Below are positions 46,775-56,100 of a stretch of DNA of 64,000 bases, piece after piece. Made by a program: the position numbers and the translations under genes. Position 1 is the first letter of the stretch; each line of letters starts with the position of its first letter. The notes beneath the pieces are model-generated. The model searched no databases. It was not told the origin of the DNA and saw nothing but the letters and a program-made list of their open reading frames with translations. Location: the NCBI RefSeq assembly GCF_900112975.1, contig NZ_FONQ01000007.1:1-64000 (forward strand), read 5' to 3'. This stretch comes from Flavobacterium xueshanense. GTDB lineage: Bacteria > Bacteroidota > Bacteroidia > Flavobacteriales > Flavobacteriaceae.

Positions 46775-48157
46775 CTACAAAGGATCTGAAAGCCCACTAA
46801 TACGTATTAGTTTTTTATTGACAAATTCTTGAATTCCTAATTCAGATAATTCTCTACCATATCCGGAACCTTTTGTACCTCCAAACGGTAAATCAGCTTG
46901 GGTCCAGGTTGGATGATTAATAAAAACCATTCCAGCATCAATCTTATCAGCAATGCGCTCACCACGCTCAGTGTCTTGAGTAAAAATAGAGCAACCAAGA
47001 CCAAAATCAGAATCATTCGCTAATATAATCGCAGCTTCTTCATCCTTCACTCTATAAAAAGATGCTACCGGACCGAAGATTTCTTCATAGTAAGCAGGAA
47101 CTTCCGGTTTTAAGTCTGTCAAAATAGTGGGCTGCACGAAAGCACCCTCTCTGTCAGAACGAGTTCCTCCCAACAAAATAGTGGCGCCTGCATCAACAGA
47201 CCTTTTTATTTGATCAATAATATGAACAGCAGCCGCTTCGCTGCTCATCGGACCTAATTCTGTTTTAGAATCCATTGGATCTCCAACAATTAAGTTAGAT
47301 AATTTTTCTTTAAACTTTTCAATAAATTTATCTGCTATGGCTTCTACAGCAATAAATCTTTTAGACGCAATACAAGATTCTCCATTATTATTAATTCTGC
47401 CTACAACTGCCCATTCTACAGCTTTGTCAATATCAGCATCTTCAAGAATTATGAAAGCATCACTACCTCCTAATTCGAGTACCGATTTTTTTAAATATTT
47501 TCCAGCTTCTTCGGCAATAGTAGCCCCGGCTGCTTCGCTTCCTGTTAATGACACACCTTTTATTCTCTTATCAGAAACTAATAACGACGCTCGTTTTCCA
47601 GAAATTAACAGGTTTGTATAAAGACCATTTGGCGCACTAGCCTCATTGAATAAATTTTCAATAGCAATAGCACATTGCGGTACCATAGATGCGTGTTTTA
47701 CGAGAACTGTATTTCCAACCATAATGTTTGGAGCCACAAATCTGGCCACTTGATAAAAAGGAAAATTCCATGGTTCAATACCAAAAATCGTTCCTATGGG
47801 ACTGCAGCGTACATAAGCACTTCCATATTTTGGTTCCAGATGTTTATCTGCCAAAAAAGTCTCCGCGTTAGTTGCATAATAATCAAAAATATCAGCACTT
47901 AATAAAATTTCACCTTCTGCTTGAGCAATTAATTTGCCCATTTCTAATGTTATAATTTTAGCTAAATGTTCTTTTTTATCACGCATCAAAGCAGCAACTT
48001 TATGCAATATTTCAGCACGTTGCTGATAACTAGTCTGTTTCCATGAATTAAATGTTTTTACAGATTGTGCAATTAACATGTCAACAGATTTATCAGTCAT
48101 TTCATCAAATGACCGCATGACTTTATTGGTAAATGGGTTTATGGTTTGAATAGCCAT
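46775..48157 (-). CDS. Aldehyde dehydrogenase, succinate-semialdehyde type
   Basis: Oxidises an aldehyde, most likely succinate semialdehyde or a similar small aldehyde, with NAD(P). The 460 residues carry INPFTNKVM at the start, GIEPWNFPFYQVARFVAPN for cofactor, KSVLELGGSDAFIILEDADI with the general-base Glu, and nucleophile Cys in NNNGESCIASKRFI. EEIFGPVASFYRVKDEEAA and the short C-terminus match the Sad/YneI group. It starts 42 bases after the DUF892 gene, so it probably shares that gene's activator-type promoter. Confidence 0.9.
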   Translation of the reverse strand: MAIQTINPFTNKVMRSFDEMTDKSVDMLIAQSVKTFNSWKQTSYQQRAEILHKVAALMRDKKEHLAKIITLEMGKLIAQAEGEILLSADIFDYYATNAETFLADKHLEPKYGSAYVRCSPIGTIFGIEPWNFPFYQVARFVAPNIMVGNTVLVKHASMVPQCAIAIENLFNEASAPNGLYTNLLISGKRASLLVSDKRIKGVSLTGSEAAGATIAEEAGKYLKKSVLELGGSDAFIILEDADIDKAVEWAVVGRINNNGESCIASKRFIAVEAIADKFIEKFKEKLSNLIVGDPMDSKTELGPMSSEAAAVHIIDQIKRSVDAGATILLGGTRSDREGAFVQPTILTDLKPEVPAYYEEIFGPVASFYRVKDEEAAIILANDSDFGLGCSIFTQDTERGERIADKIDAGMVFINHPTWTQADLPFGGTKGSGYGRELSELGIQEFVNKKLIRISGLSDPL

Positions 48158-48199
48158 TTTTTATTTTTTAAAAGAAATTATAATAGTTTCTTGCATTAT

Positions 48200-48538
48200 C
48201 TACGGAGTTGTTAAACCGTACATTGCCTCATATTTTGACATAATATCTATCTCACCTATGGAAGTAAAAAACTCTTCAAGGCGTTTAATATGATCAATTG
48301 TAAATTGTAAGTGTACTTTGAGTGCGTCAGCTAATTCTTCAGTAGCAGCATTTTTAATTAATATGGGAATTGAGATAATTAATGCTTTTTCAGAGAAGTA
48401 AATTTCTTTTAATTCCTCTAAAAAAACATTACGACAACCTTTACTGGTTTCAAGAATCGTTTCATCTGAATTTCCTTTCGATTTGTGCAACATGGTTTTT
48501 TTACCCATTTTGGTGATTGTACTTTTCAAGTGTTTCAA
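48200..48538 (-). CDS. DUF892 (YciE/YciF) ferritin-like protein, C-terminally shortened
   Basis: A stress-associated ferritin-like fold of unclear function. The 112 residues have GCRNVFLEELKEIYFSEKAL, the family's first helix, and HLQFTIDHIKRLEEFFTSIG, the second. The protein then stops after EAMYGLTTP, at the point where relatives continue with EGLIKEG and two more helices, so about one third is missing. It may be a pseudogene, yet the promoter region has the full shared activator arrangement. It is first in a likely operon with the aldehyde dehydrogenase. Confidence 0.75.
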   Translation of the reverse strand: MKHLKSTITKMGKKTMLHKSKGNSDETILETSKGCRNVFLEELKEIYFSEKALIISIPILIKNAATEELADALKVHLQFTIDHIKRLEEFFTSIGEIDIMSKYEAMYGLTTP

Positions 48539-48565
48539 TTTATGTTCTTTATTAATTTAATATAG

Positions 48566-48630
48566 TAAAGTTATTGTTTCACAATATTGAATTCATTACA
48601 TAATATTAAAAATCAATTGTAATATTCACA
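48566..48630 (-). promoter_or_regulatory. Activator box plus -7 box of the DUF892 gene
   Basis: On the minus strand TGTGAATATTACAAT (48616-48630) precedes TAACTTTA (48566-48573) by exactly 42 bases. It is the weakest of the four copies (three mismatches in the box, one in the -7 box) but the spacing is the same. It fits in the 122-base gap after the D-lactate dehydrogenase gene. Confidence 0.5.
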
Positions 48631-48660
48631 CATATCATCATGGAAATTTGCTATACATAT

Positions 48661-49653
48661 TTACTGTTTTACTTCATTTTTTAAGGGTAAACCCTGTTCA
48701 AAATCAGTGTAGTTTTTTAAAGTAGTAATAGCAATCTGGTCCAGTGCTTCATTGGTAAAAAATCCTTGGTGCGGTGTAATCAATACATTATGAAAAGCCA
48801 TTAATCGCTCAATTAAATCATCATGAATAATACTTTCCGATAAATCTTTAAAAAATAAATTCTCTTCTTGTTCATAAACGTCTATTCCTAAATAACCCAG
48901 TTGTTCTTTTTTTAAAGCTTCAATAGCATGCGATGTTTTGATCAAAGCGCCGCGGCTGGTATTTATCAACATAGCGCCTTTTTTAATTTTAGAAAATGCT
49001 TTCCGGTCAAAAAGATATTTTGTGTCAGTAGTAAGAGGACAGTGGAGGGAGATGATATCAGAATTTTTAATAAGTTCACCCAAAGTTCCATAAACAACTC
49101 CTATTTTTATTAATTTCTCTGATTCAGTAACATCATTTGCAATAACTTTGCAACCAAACCCCAACATTATTTGGCAAAAAGCAGCACCAATTTTCCCTGT
49201 TCCGATTACGCCAACCGTTTTTTCATAGAGATTAAATCCAGTAAGGTTTTCTAATGAAAAATTACCTTCCCGAACTCGATTGTATGTTTTATGAGTTTTG
49301 CGATTCAAAGTCAAAATCAATGCTACAGCATGTTCTGCAACAGCTTGAGGAGAGTAAGCGGGAACCCGCATGACTTTAATGTTGTATTTTGCTGCTGCTT
49401 CAAGATCAATGTTGTTAAAGCCTGCGCAACGCAAATCAATAAGTTTAATACCTATTTCTGCTAATTTTACGATTGTTTTTTTATCGATTGCGTCATTCAC
49501 GAAGACACAAACGGCTTCAAATCCTATCGCCAAATTGGTAGTCTTACTATTTAAAGGAGCATCAAAATAAACTAACTCGTGTTTATGATCCGTATTAAAC
49601 TTGTCTAAATATTCTCTGTCGTATGGTTTTGTACTTAAGACGGCTATTTTCAT
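48661..49653 (-). CDS. ldhA: D-lactate dehydrogenase (2-hydroxyacid dehydrogenase family)
   Basis: Reduces pyruvate to D-lactate with NADH, an outlet for reducing power when oxygen is low. The 330 residues match E. coli LdhA in layout: NAD-binding GVIGTGKIGAAFCQIM near 148-163, catalytic Arg234 in NTSRGALI, Glu263 in DVYEQEENLFF and His295 in ITPHQGFFTNEAL. LRCAGFNNIDLEAAAKYNI is also characteristic. It stands just upstream of the DUF892 operon, all on the minus strand. Confidence 0.93.
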   Translation of the reverse strand: MKIAVLSTKPYDREYLDKFNTDHKHELVYFDAPLNSKTTNLAIGFEAVCVFVNDAIDKKTIVKLAEIGIKLIDLRCAGFNNIDLEAAAKYNIKVMRVPAYSPQAVAEHAVALILTLNRKTHKTYNRVREGNFSLENLTGFNLYEKTVGVIGTGKIGAAFCQIMLGFGCKVIANDVTESEKLIKIGVVYGTLGELIKNSDIISLHCPLTTDTKYLFDRKAFSKIKKGAMLINTSRGALIKTSHAIEALKKEQLGYLGIDVYEQEENLFFKDLSESIIHDDLIERLMAFHNVLITPHQGFFTNEALDQIAITTLKNYTDFEQGLPLKNEVKQ

Positions 49654-49900
49654 GGTTTGATTTTAAATTCGATATTGAGAATTCTTATTATTTATTGTAA
49701 TTAATTTCTTGTTGACCGCAAATTGTAGCATCAAAACAAGTAAATTTTCTTAATGAGTTGGTTTCGTATAAAAATAAAAATGGCAAATCCAGTAAAAACG
49801 GTACGCTTGAAAGACTATGAAGATATGATATAAGGCGCAGTAAGAAATAGAAAGTATCTGTTTTAATGCGTAATTCAGGAAACAAATAAAGACGTTTTAG
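49654..49900. other. Gap upstream of ldhA
   Basis: No convincing gene. A minus-strand open frame covers part of it but is Phe/Leu/Cys-rich with no recognisable motif and looks like chance. No promoter could be identified with confidence. Confidence 0.4.
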
Positions 49901-49953
49901 CCTAAAAAATAAATTCTCCCTGCATATAAAAAACAGAGAGAATTTATTTTGTA
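49901..49953. terminator. Long hairpin terminator after the 64-residue membrane protein
   Basis: AAATAAATTCTCCCTG (49907-49922) and CAGAGAGAATTTATTT (49934-49949) pair at 15 of 16 positions. On the minus strand the stem is followed by TTTTTTAG. It lies about 160 bases beyond the 50111 stop and would separate that transcript from ldhA. Confidence 0.6.
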
Positions 49954-50110
49954 AAAATGATATCTGAGAATATTGTGTTTTACAAAAAAAACGCACAATA
50001 ATTATTTTAATGTAATATTAAATACTTTCGAACAAAAAAGCAATAAATTGTTTTTCTCCACAATTGAATTGGTTTTACATTCAGTAACAATTAAATTTGC
50101 AGAAAATAAT

Positions 50111-50305
50111 TTATGATTCGTCTTTTGTTGTACGCACTAAGCTGATTCCAGATATGAAGAAAAGTACACCAAGTACACCGTAAATGATTAACGATTTAAC
50201 ATCTGCTGTTTCACCTGAAGTACTTGCAAATATAACTGCAGTGTAAATAAGTCCACCTATTCCAAGAGCAGTAAGTAATGCTCCGAAGATTCTTTTTAGA
50301 TTCAT
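50111..50305 (-). CDS. Small two-helix membrane protein
   Basis: A 64-residue protein I do not recognise by name. Two hydrophobic helices are clear: FGALLTALGIGGLIYTAVIF (7-26) and the segment LIIYGVLGVLFFISGISLV (39-57), separated by a polar TSGETADVKS loop; the ends are charged. Similar small membrane proteins are common among stress-induced genes in flavobacteria. It is monocistronic by layout, with the shared activator box upstream and a long hairpin downstream. Confidence 0.75.
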   Translation of the reverse strand: MNLKRIFGALLTALGIGGLIYTAVIFASTSGETADVKSLIIYGVLGVLFFISGISLVRTTKDES

Positions 50306-50420
50306 GATTTTGATTTTTAAGATTTATACTTTTTTTAATGTTAGTTTTTAACTGAAATGGTTTTAAACAAACACTTTTAAATAATTAATATTTCGTTTTG
50401 AGAAGGTCATAATTATTTTA

Positions 50421-50485
50421 CAAATGTATTTTGATTGAACATGCAAAATGTTATACAATTGTCAATAAAAGTTATATCATTCACA
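50421..50485 (-). promoter_or_regulatory. Activator box plus -7 box of the 64-residue protein gene
   Basis: On the minus strand TGTGAATGATATAAC (50471-50485) precedes TACATTTG (50421-50428), a perfect TAnnTTTG box, by exactly 42 bases. The predicted leader is about 110 bases. This is the cleanest of the four copies. Confidence 0.65.
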
Positions 50486-50636
50486 GTTTAAAATTAATCT
50501 AACAAATCTTTACATAAAATATTTATTTATAAAATACTGATAATGAGAATAAAAGAAACTTAATTTTGTTGTATTGAAGTTGTTATTTGTTGGCTTCGTT
50601 TTTGGAAACGACTTAATCTTTTTATCTTTCTACACT

Positions 50637-53060
50637 TTAAATTGTGTTAAGTTCTTCCCGCAATTCGGTACAGGCTTGTAGGCAAACTTCTTCAAGTTGT
50701 AGCACTAATTCATGTATCTCTTTTGATTTTTCTGGTGCTGTGGCTAATTCCTGAATTTTTTTCGCCATGTTTTCAAAATTTGAACTAATTCCCATTATTG
50801 AAAAAGATGGTATCATTTTATGTGCAGAAGCGCCTAGCAATTGCCAATTTTGTTCCGCTAAACTTTGTTTCATTGTGCTTATTAATGAAGGTGTTTGTGC
50901 TAAATATAATGATATCATTTCCATCATTAATACTGGATTTGATTTTGTTCTTTGGTGTAAATATTCTAAATTAATACATTTTATATTTTCAACGATAGTA
51001 CTAATGCCTTCTTTTTTATCGAGTTTAGATTTTTTTAATGTTTCAATAATTTTTTTATATAATACTCTTTCATCGACTGGTTTAGCAATGTAATCATTCA
51101 TTCCCACGGCGATGCATTTAGCTACGTCAACTGTTGTAACATCAGCGGTTAATGCTATGATAGGAATTGTTGAATGCATCGTATTTCGTATATATTTTGT
51201 AGCTTCAAATCCATTCATTTCTGGCATTTGCAAATCCATGAGTACAATGCTATATTCTTTTTCTTTGAGTTTTTCTATCGCTATTTTACCATTTTCAGCA
51301 ATGTCAATTTCAAATCCAAAATCATCTATAAGTGTTTTCATAAGCAATTGGTTTAACGCAATATCTTCTACTACTAATACTTTTATATTTTTCATATCTG
51401 AATTTATTTCGACCAACTCATTTTCCAACTCTGCATTGGCATTTGTTTTTTGAAAAGCTAATGTAAAACTAAAAGTTGAACCTTGATCAATAGTACTATT
51501 TACCCGGATAGTACCACCTTGAGGCTCTATTAATTGCTTAACAATAGCGAGGCCTAGCCCAGTTCCGCCATACAATCTGGAAGTTCCGCTGGTTGCCTGT
51601 TGAAAATTTTCAAATATTGTTCCTATTTTTTCTTCGGAGATACCAATTCCTGTATCAATTACAGCAAATTCGAGTATCACTTTATCACTATCTTCATGCA
51701 GTAAAGCAACGCTTACAGTGATTTGTCCAATAGACGTAAATTTGATGGCATTACTAATTAAATTTAAAATGATTTGATGCAAACGGATAGGATCTCCCAC
51801 TAGTACTTCAGGGATTTTACTGTCGTATTCCTTTATTAGTTTTAAGTTTTTTTTCTGTATTTTTTTTTCAAACAAATGAATCATGGCTGAAATAGAAGAT
51901 TTCATCTTGAAAGGTGTTTTCTCAAATGTCATCTTACCTGCATCAACTTTTGCCAAATCGAGTATGTCGTTGATAAGTACAATTAATGCATCACCACTTA
52001 TCTTAATTGCGCTTAAATATTCTTTTTGTTTCTCTGTCAAAGATGTTCTAAGAATCACTTTTGTAAACCCGATAATTGCATTCATTGGTGTACGGATTTC
52101 GTGACTCATATTCGACAAGAATTGCTGTTTTGCTTTTACGGCATTTTCAGCTATGACAGTGGAATTTTGCGCATTTATTTTTGCTTCTTCTGCAATTTCT
52201 GTGGCTAATTCAGCAAAAAGTTTAGCTTCAATTAATTCTGTTTCAATTCTTTTTTGATTGGTCACATCTCTGGCAACCATTGCTGCTCCAAGCACATTCC
52301 TTTTATCATCTTTATATACTGCTCCATTGAATAATACATGAATTAATTTGCCGTTTTTATGGCGAAGGATTAATGGAGAATCGGCAACAAATCCTTTTTC
52401 AAACACTTTTTGATACACTTCTTGAGCCTTTTCCGGTTCAGTAAAATAATCAAAAAAATCAGTTCCAATTAATTTTGGACGTGCTATGCCAGTTACTTTT
52501 ACCGATGCATTATTCATATCGGTTATTTTCCCTTCAGGGCTAATTGCAAATAAAGGGTCATGACTTGCATTAATAAGACTAAGAGAATATTCAGAAAGCA
52601 ATTTTTGGGCTGTTAGATCAGTATTAAGTTTTTTCAGTTGTTCTGCCTGAACTAATAATTCCTGATTTTTTGTATGTAAATCTACAAAAACTGCCACTTT
52701 TGCTTTTAATATTTCAGGTGAAAGCGGTTTAATCATGTAATCTACTGCACCAGCCTGATAACCTTTGAAAATTTGCAGACAATTATCCATGTTGGCCGTT
52801 AAAAAAATAATCGGAACATGTTTCAGTTTATCGATTTGTCGAATTAACTCTACGGTTTCAAATCCATCCATCTTCGGCATTTGCACATCGATTAATATGA
52901 TGGCAAAATCTTGTTGGTGCAACAGAATTTTTAACGCTTCATTACCGGAATTTGCTTTGACACACAAATAATTTTCGTTAGAAAGTATTACTTCCAAGGA
53001 AAACAAATTTTCTGGTAAATCATCGACTAATAAAATTTTAACAGGGCTATTAATTTTCAT
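50637..53060 (-). CDS. Hybrid histidine kinase REC-PAS-HisKA-HATPase-REC-HPt
   Basis: A soluble multi-step phosphorelay protein of 807 residues. An N-terminal receiver (about 7-125, phospho-Asp58 in ILIDVQMPKMDG) is followed by a PAS domain (about 155-270). Next come the kinase core with His320 in FLSNMSHEIRTPMNAIIGF and an ATPase with GTGLGLAIVKQL. A second receiver (VLVVEDIALNQLLM, VLMDLQMPEMNGF) and a C-terminal HPt with AHKMIPSFSIMG end it. From the PAS domain on it is a close paralogue of the kinase at 58919. It follows the CHASE3 kinase gene on the same strand. Output is unknown. Confidence 0.92.
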   Translation of the reverse strand: MKINSPVKILLVDDLPENLFSLEVILSNENYLCVKANSGNEALKILLHQQDFAIILIDVQMPKMDGFETVELIRQIDKLKHVPIIFLTANMDNCLQIFKGYQAGAVDYMIKPLSPEILKAKVAVFVDLHTKNQELLVQAEQLKKLNTDLTAQKLLSEYSLSLINASHDPLFAISPEGKITDMNNASVKVTGIARPKLIGTDFFDYFTEPEKAQEVYQKVFEKGFVADSPLILRHKNGKLIHVLFNGAVYKDDKRNVLGAAMVARDVTNQKRIETELIEAKLFAELATEIAEEAKINAQNSTVIAENAVKAKQQFLSNMSHEIRTPMNAIIGFTKVILRTSLTEKQKEYLSAIKISGDALIVLINDILDLAKVDAGKMTFEKTPFKMKSSISAMIHLFEKKIQKKNLKLIKEYDSKIPEVLVGDPIRLHQIILNLISNAIKFTSIGQITVSVALLHEDSDKVILEFAVIDTGIGISEEKIGTIFENFQQATSGTSRLYGGTGLGLAIVKQLIEPQGGTIRVNSTIDQGSTFSFTLAFQKTNANAELENELVEINSDMKNIKVLVVEDIALNQLLMKTLIDDFGFEIDIAENGKIAIEKLKEKEYSIVLMDLQMPEMNGFEATKYIRNTMHSTIPIIALTADVTTVDVAKCIAVGMNDYIAKPVDERVLYKKIIETLKKSKLDKKEGISTIVENIKCINLEYLHQRTKSNPVLMMEMISLYLAQTPSLISTMKQSLAEQNWQLLGASAHKMIPSFSIMGISSNFENMAKKIQELATAPEKSKEIHELVLQLEEVCLQACTELREELNTI

Positions 53061-53179
53061 TTTTAATTGTAAAATAAAAGTTTAAAAGTTGAGTGTTAAT
53101 CAACGAATTTTAAAAACGCCAACAAAAAAATGTAACTTAAATAAGATAAGGGATATGCCGCGTTTTTGATGTTATTTTA

Positions 53180-56100
53180 TTATTTACTTAACCATACGCG
53201 CATCAATGATAACAGGCGTTCTACATCAATAGGCTTAGTGATATAATCGTTGGCACCTCCATCAATACATTTTTGTTTATCATCTTTCATAGCTTTCGCG
53301 GTAAGGGCAATTATTGGTAAATTTCTGAATTTCATCTGAGATCTTATCCGTTTCATTGCTTCGTAACCGTCCATTTCCGGCATCATGATATCCATTAATA
53401 CGAGATCAATGTCAGGATGTACTTCCAGCATATTCAATGCATTCTTGCCGTCTTCTGATTTTATGACTTCCATTCCGCGTTCTTGCAATATTTTAGATAA
53501 AGCAAAAACATTTCGCATGTCATCATCAACCAATAATATTTTTTTTGAATGGAATATTGCTTCTTTATCATGCAAATTATTAATCATCATTTGTTTCGAT
53601 TTTGGTAAATTGCTAATCGTTCGGTGAAGAAAAAGAGCAGTTTCATCCAGCAATCGTTCTTCGGATTTTATACCTTTTATAATAATGCTCTCGGCATATT
53701 TGTGCAGCAGATTATTTTCCTCTTTTGTAAGTTCTTTTCCGGTATAAACAACAATAGGAGGTAGGTTATGGCCTTTTATATCCCCCAGTTTTTGGATAAG
53801 GTCAAAGCCAGTCATATCAGGTAATCCAATGTCCAGAATGATACAATCAATGTGATTGTGCTCAAACAATTCCAAAGCTTCTTTTCCTGTTCCTGCTTCA
53901 TAACATTTCACATCTCCATTGCCAATAAGTACTTTCATTGCTTTTCTGGAATTTTCACTATCCTCAATAATCAACAGGTTTTTTATCTTTTTATTTACAA
54001 AATTTTCAATCCTGATGAAAGCTTCCTCTAGACCATCTTTAGATATCGGTTTCATAAGGTATTCTACTGCACCTTCTCTGATTGGTTTTAGCGAACGATC
54101 ATTTGCCGATATAATATGCACCGGTATATGTCTTACCGAAGGATTTACTTTTAGTTCATGCAATACTTGTTCTCCGTTGATTCCTGGTAAACCCATATCG
54201 AGAATTATTGCTTGAGGTTTGTATTTTGCTGCAAGCAATAAACCATCTTCTCCGGAAGAAGCTGATAAGCATTTGAATCCTTTTTTGTTAGCTTGTTTTA
54301 AAAGTATCGCAGCAAAATTCCGGTCATCTTCAATGATCAGGACTATTTTATCATCAGTTTTTATCGCATCTCTATCGTCTTTTATAGTTGGATAATTGAG
54401 GAATCTGATATCACTTTCAGAACGTGGCGCAATGGAAACAGGTTTCAATGGGATTTCGATTTCAGACTCTTCTGCAGCATAAATTTCAAATGGAATTGTC
54501 AGCGAAAAAGTAGAGCCTTTTTCTAAATTACTTTTCACTTTTATTTCTCCTTTTAATAATTTTGCAAGTTCCCGTGAAATAGAAAGGCCTAATCCAGTTC
54601 CACCATATTTTCTGGAAGTACCGCCTTCAGCTTGCTGAAAAGCTTCAAAGATTGCTGCCTGCTTGTCTTCTGATATTCCAATTCCGGTATCAGTAACTGA
54701 AATACTCAAAGTATTTTCGGTTTTAGGTTCAAGATGAATAATTACGCTTCCATTTTCGGTGAACTTTACAGCATTGGATAAAAGATTTCTCAAGATTTGA
54801 TTCAGACGCTGAGAATCAGTGTAAATAAATTCGGGTAAATTATCTGGCTGCTCGCAAAGTATTTCCAATCCTTTTTGTTCTGCTTGATGCTTAAAATCGC
54901 GAAGAAGATTAGCTGTAAAATTTCTCAGCGCTACTTTTTCAATATTAACAGCCATTTTTCCAGCCTCAATCTTGGAGAGATCCAGCACTTCATTAATTAA
55001 GACCAAAAGATCATGACCACTTTTATAAATTATTTCCGCACTTTCAACCTGAACATCATCCAGGTTTTTCTTCCTGTTTTCTGATAAATCTTTGGATAGA
55101 ATAAGCAAACTATTAAGGGGCGTTCTTAGCTCATGGGACATGTTTGCGAGAAATTCTGATTTGTACTTGCTGCTAATCTCCAGTTGTTTTGTTTTTTGTT
55201 CAATATCATTTTTAGAAGCTTCAACTTCTTTATTTTTCTCCTCCAATGATTGGGTTTGCTCTTCCAGTTCTTCATTGGTCATTCGTAGTTCCCCTTGCTG
55301 TTGCTTAAGATTTTGCGCCTGTTGTTCTAATTCTTCATTCAGCTGTCTAAGCTCTTCCTGCTGTATTTGAAATTCTTCGGCTTGTTTAGCAAGTTCCTGC
55401 ATTTGATTTTTCGTATCAGTAATATCAAATCGAATTGAAACATATTTTTCTATTTTACCGTCTATTCCCTTAAATGGAGTAATTGTTGTATCAACCCAAT
55501 AAAATGTTCCGTCTTTTGCTTTATTTAATATTTCTCCCTTCCAGATTCTTCCGTTACTTATGGTTTTCCACATGGCAACATGTATCAAGTCTGGTTGTTT
55601 TTCTGATTTCAAAATTCTGTGATTTTTCCCCAATAACTCTTCTCTAGTATATTTGGCAATCTCGCAAAATTTATCATTGGCATATATGATATCACCATTT
55701 ACGTCAGCAATGGAAACAATAGCTGCCTGATTTAGGGAATTAATTTGCTGATCGAGTTCCAAAGCTGCTATTTCCATTTCACTTTTTTGTGATTGTACCA
55801 TAGCCAGTAACTCTTTCAACGATTGTTGATTTATAGCCGTATTTATTGAAACAGCAATACTGTCCATTGAAACATTAAGGAATTCTTTTTCTGTTTCGTT
55901 GAAATCAGTTAGTCTGCCTATTTCTATTACGCCCACTGTTTTACCTTCAAACAAAAAAGGAGTAATGAGTAAATTTTTTGGTTTTGCATCAAGAACCGAT
56001 GAAGTGATGCGTATTTGATCTTCAGATATATCTGTTAAAGAAATCTGTTTTTGCTCCCATGCAGCCTGACCAATTAATCCCTCATTTAATTTAAAACTTT

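Noticed and set aside
49688-49996. 102-codon minus-strand open frame rich in Phe, Leu and Cys
   Set aside because: It overlaps a strong hairpin terminator, has no family features and its composition looks like chance translation of AT-rich DNA.
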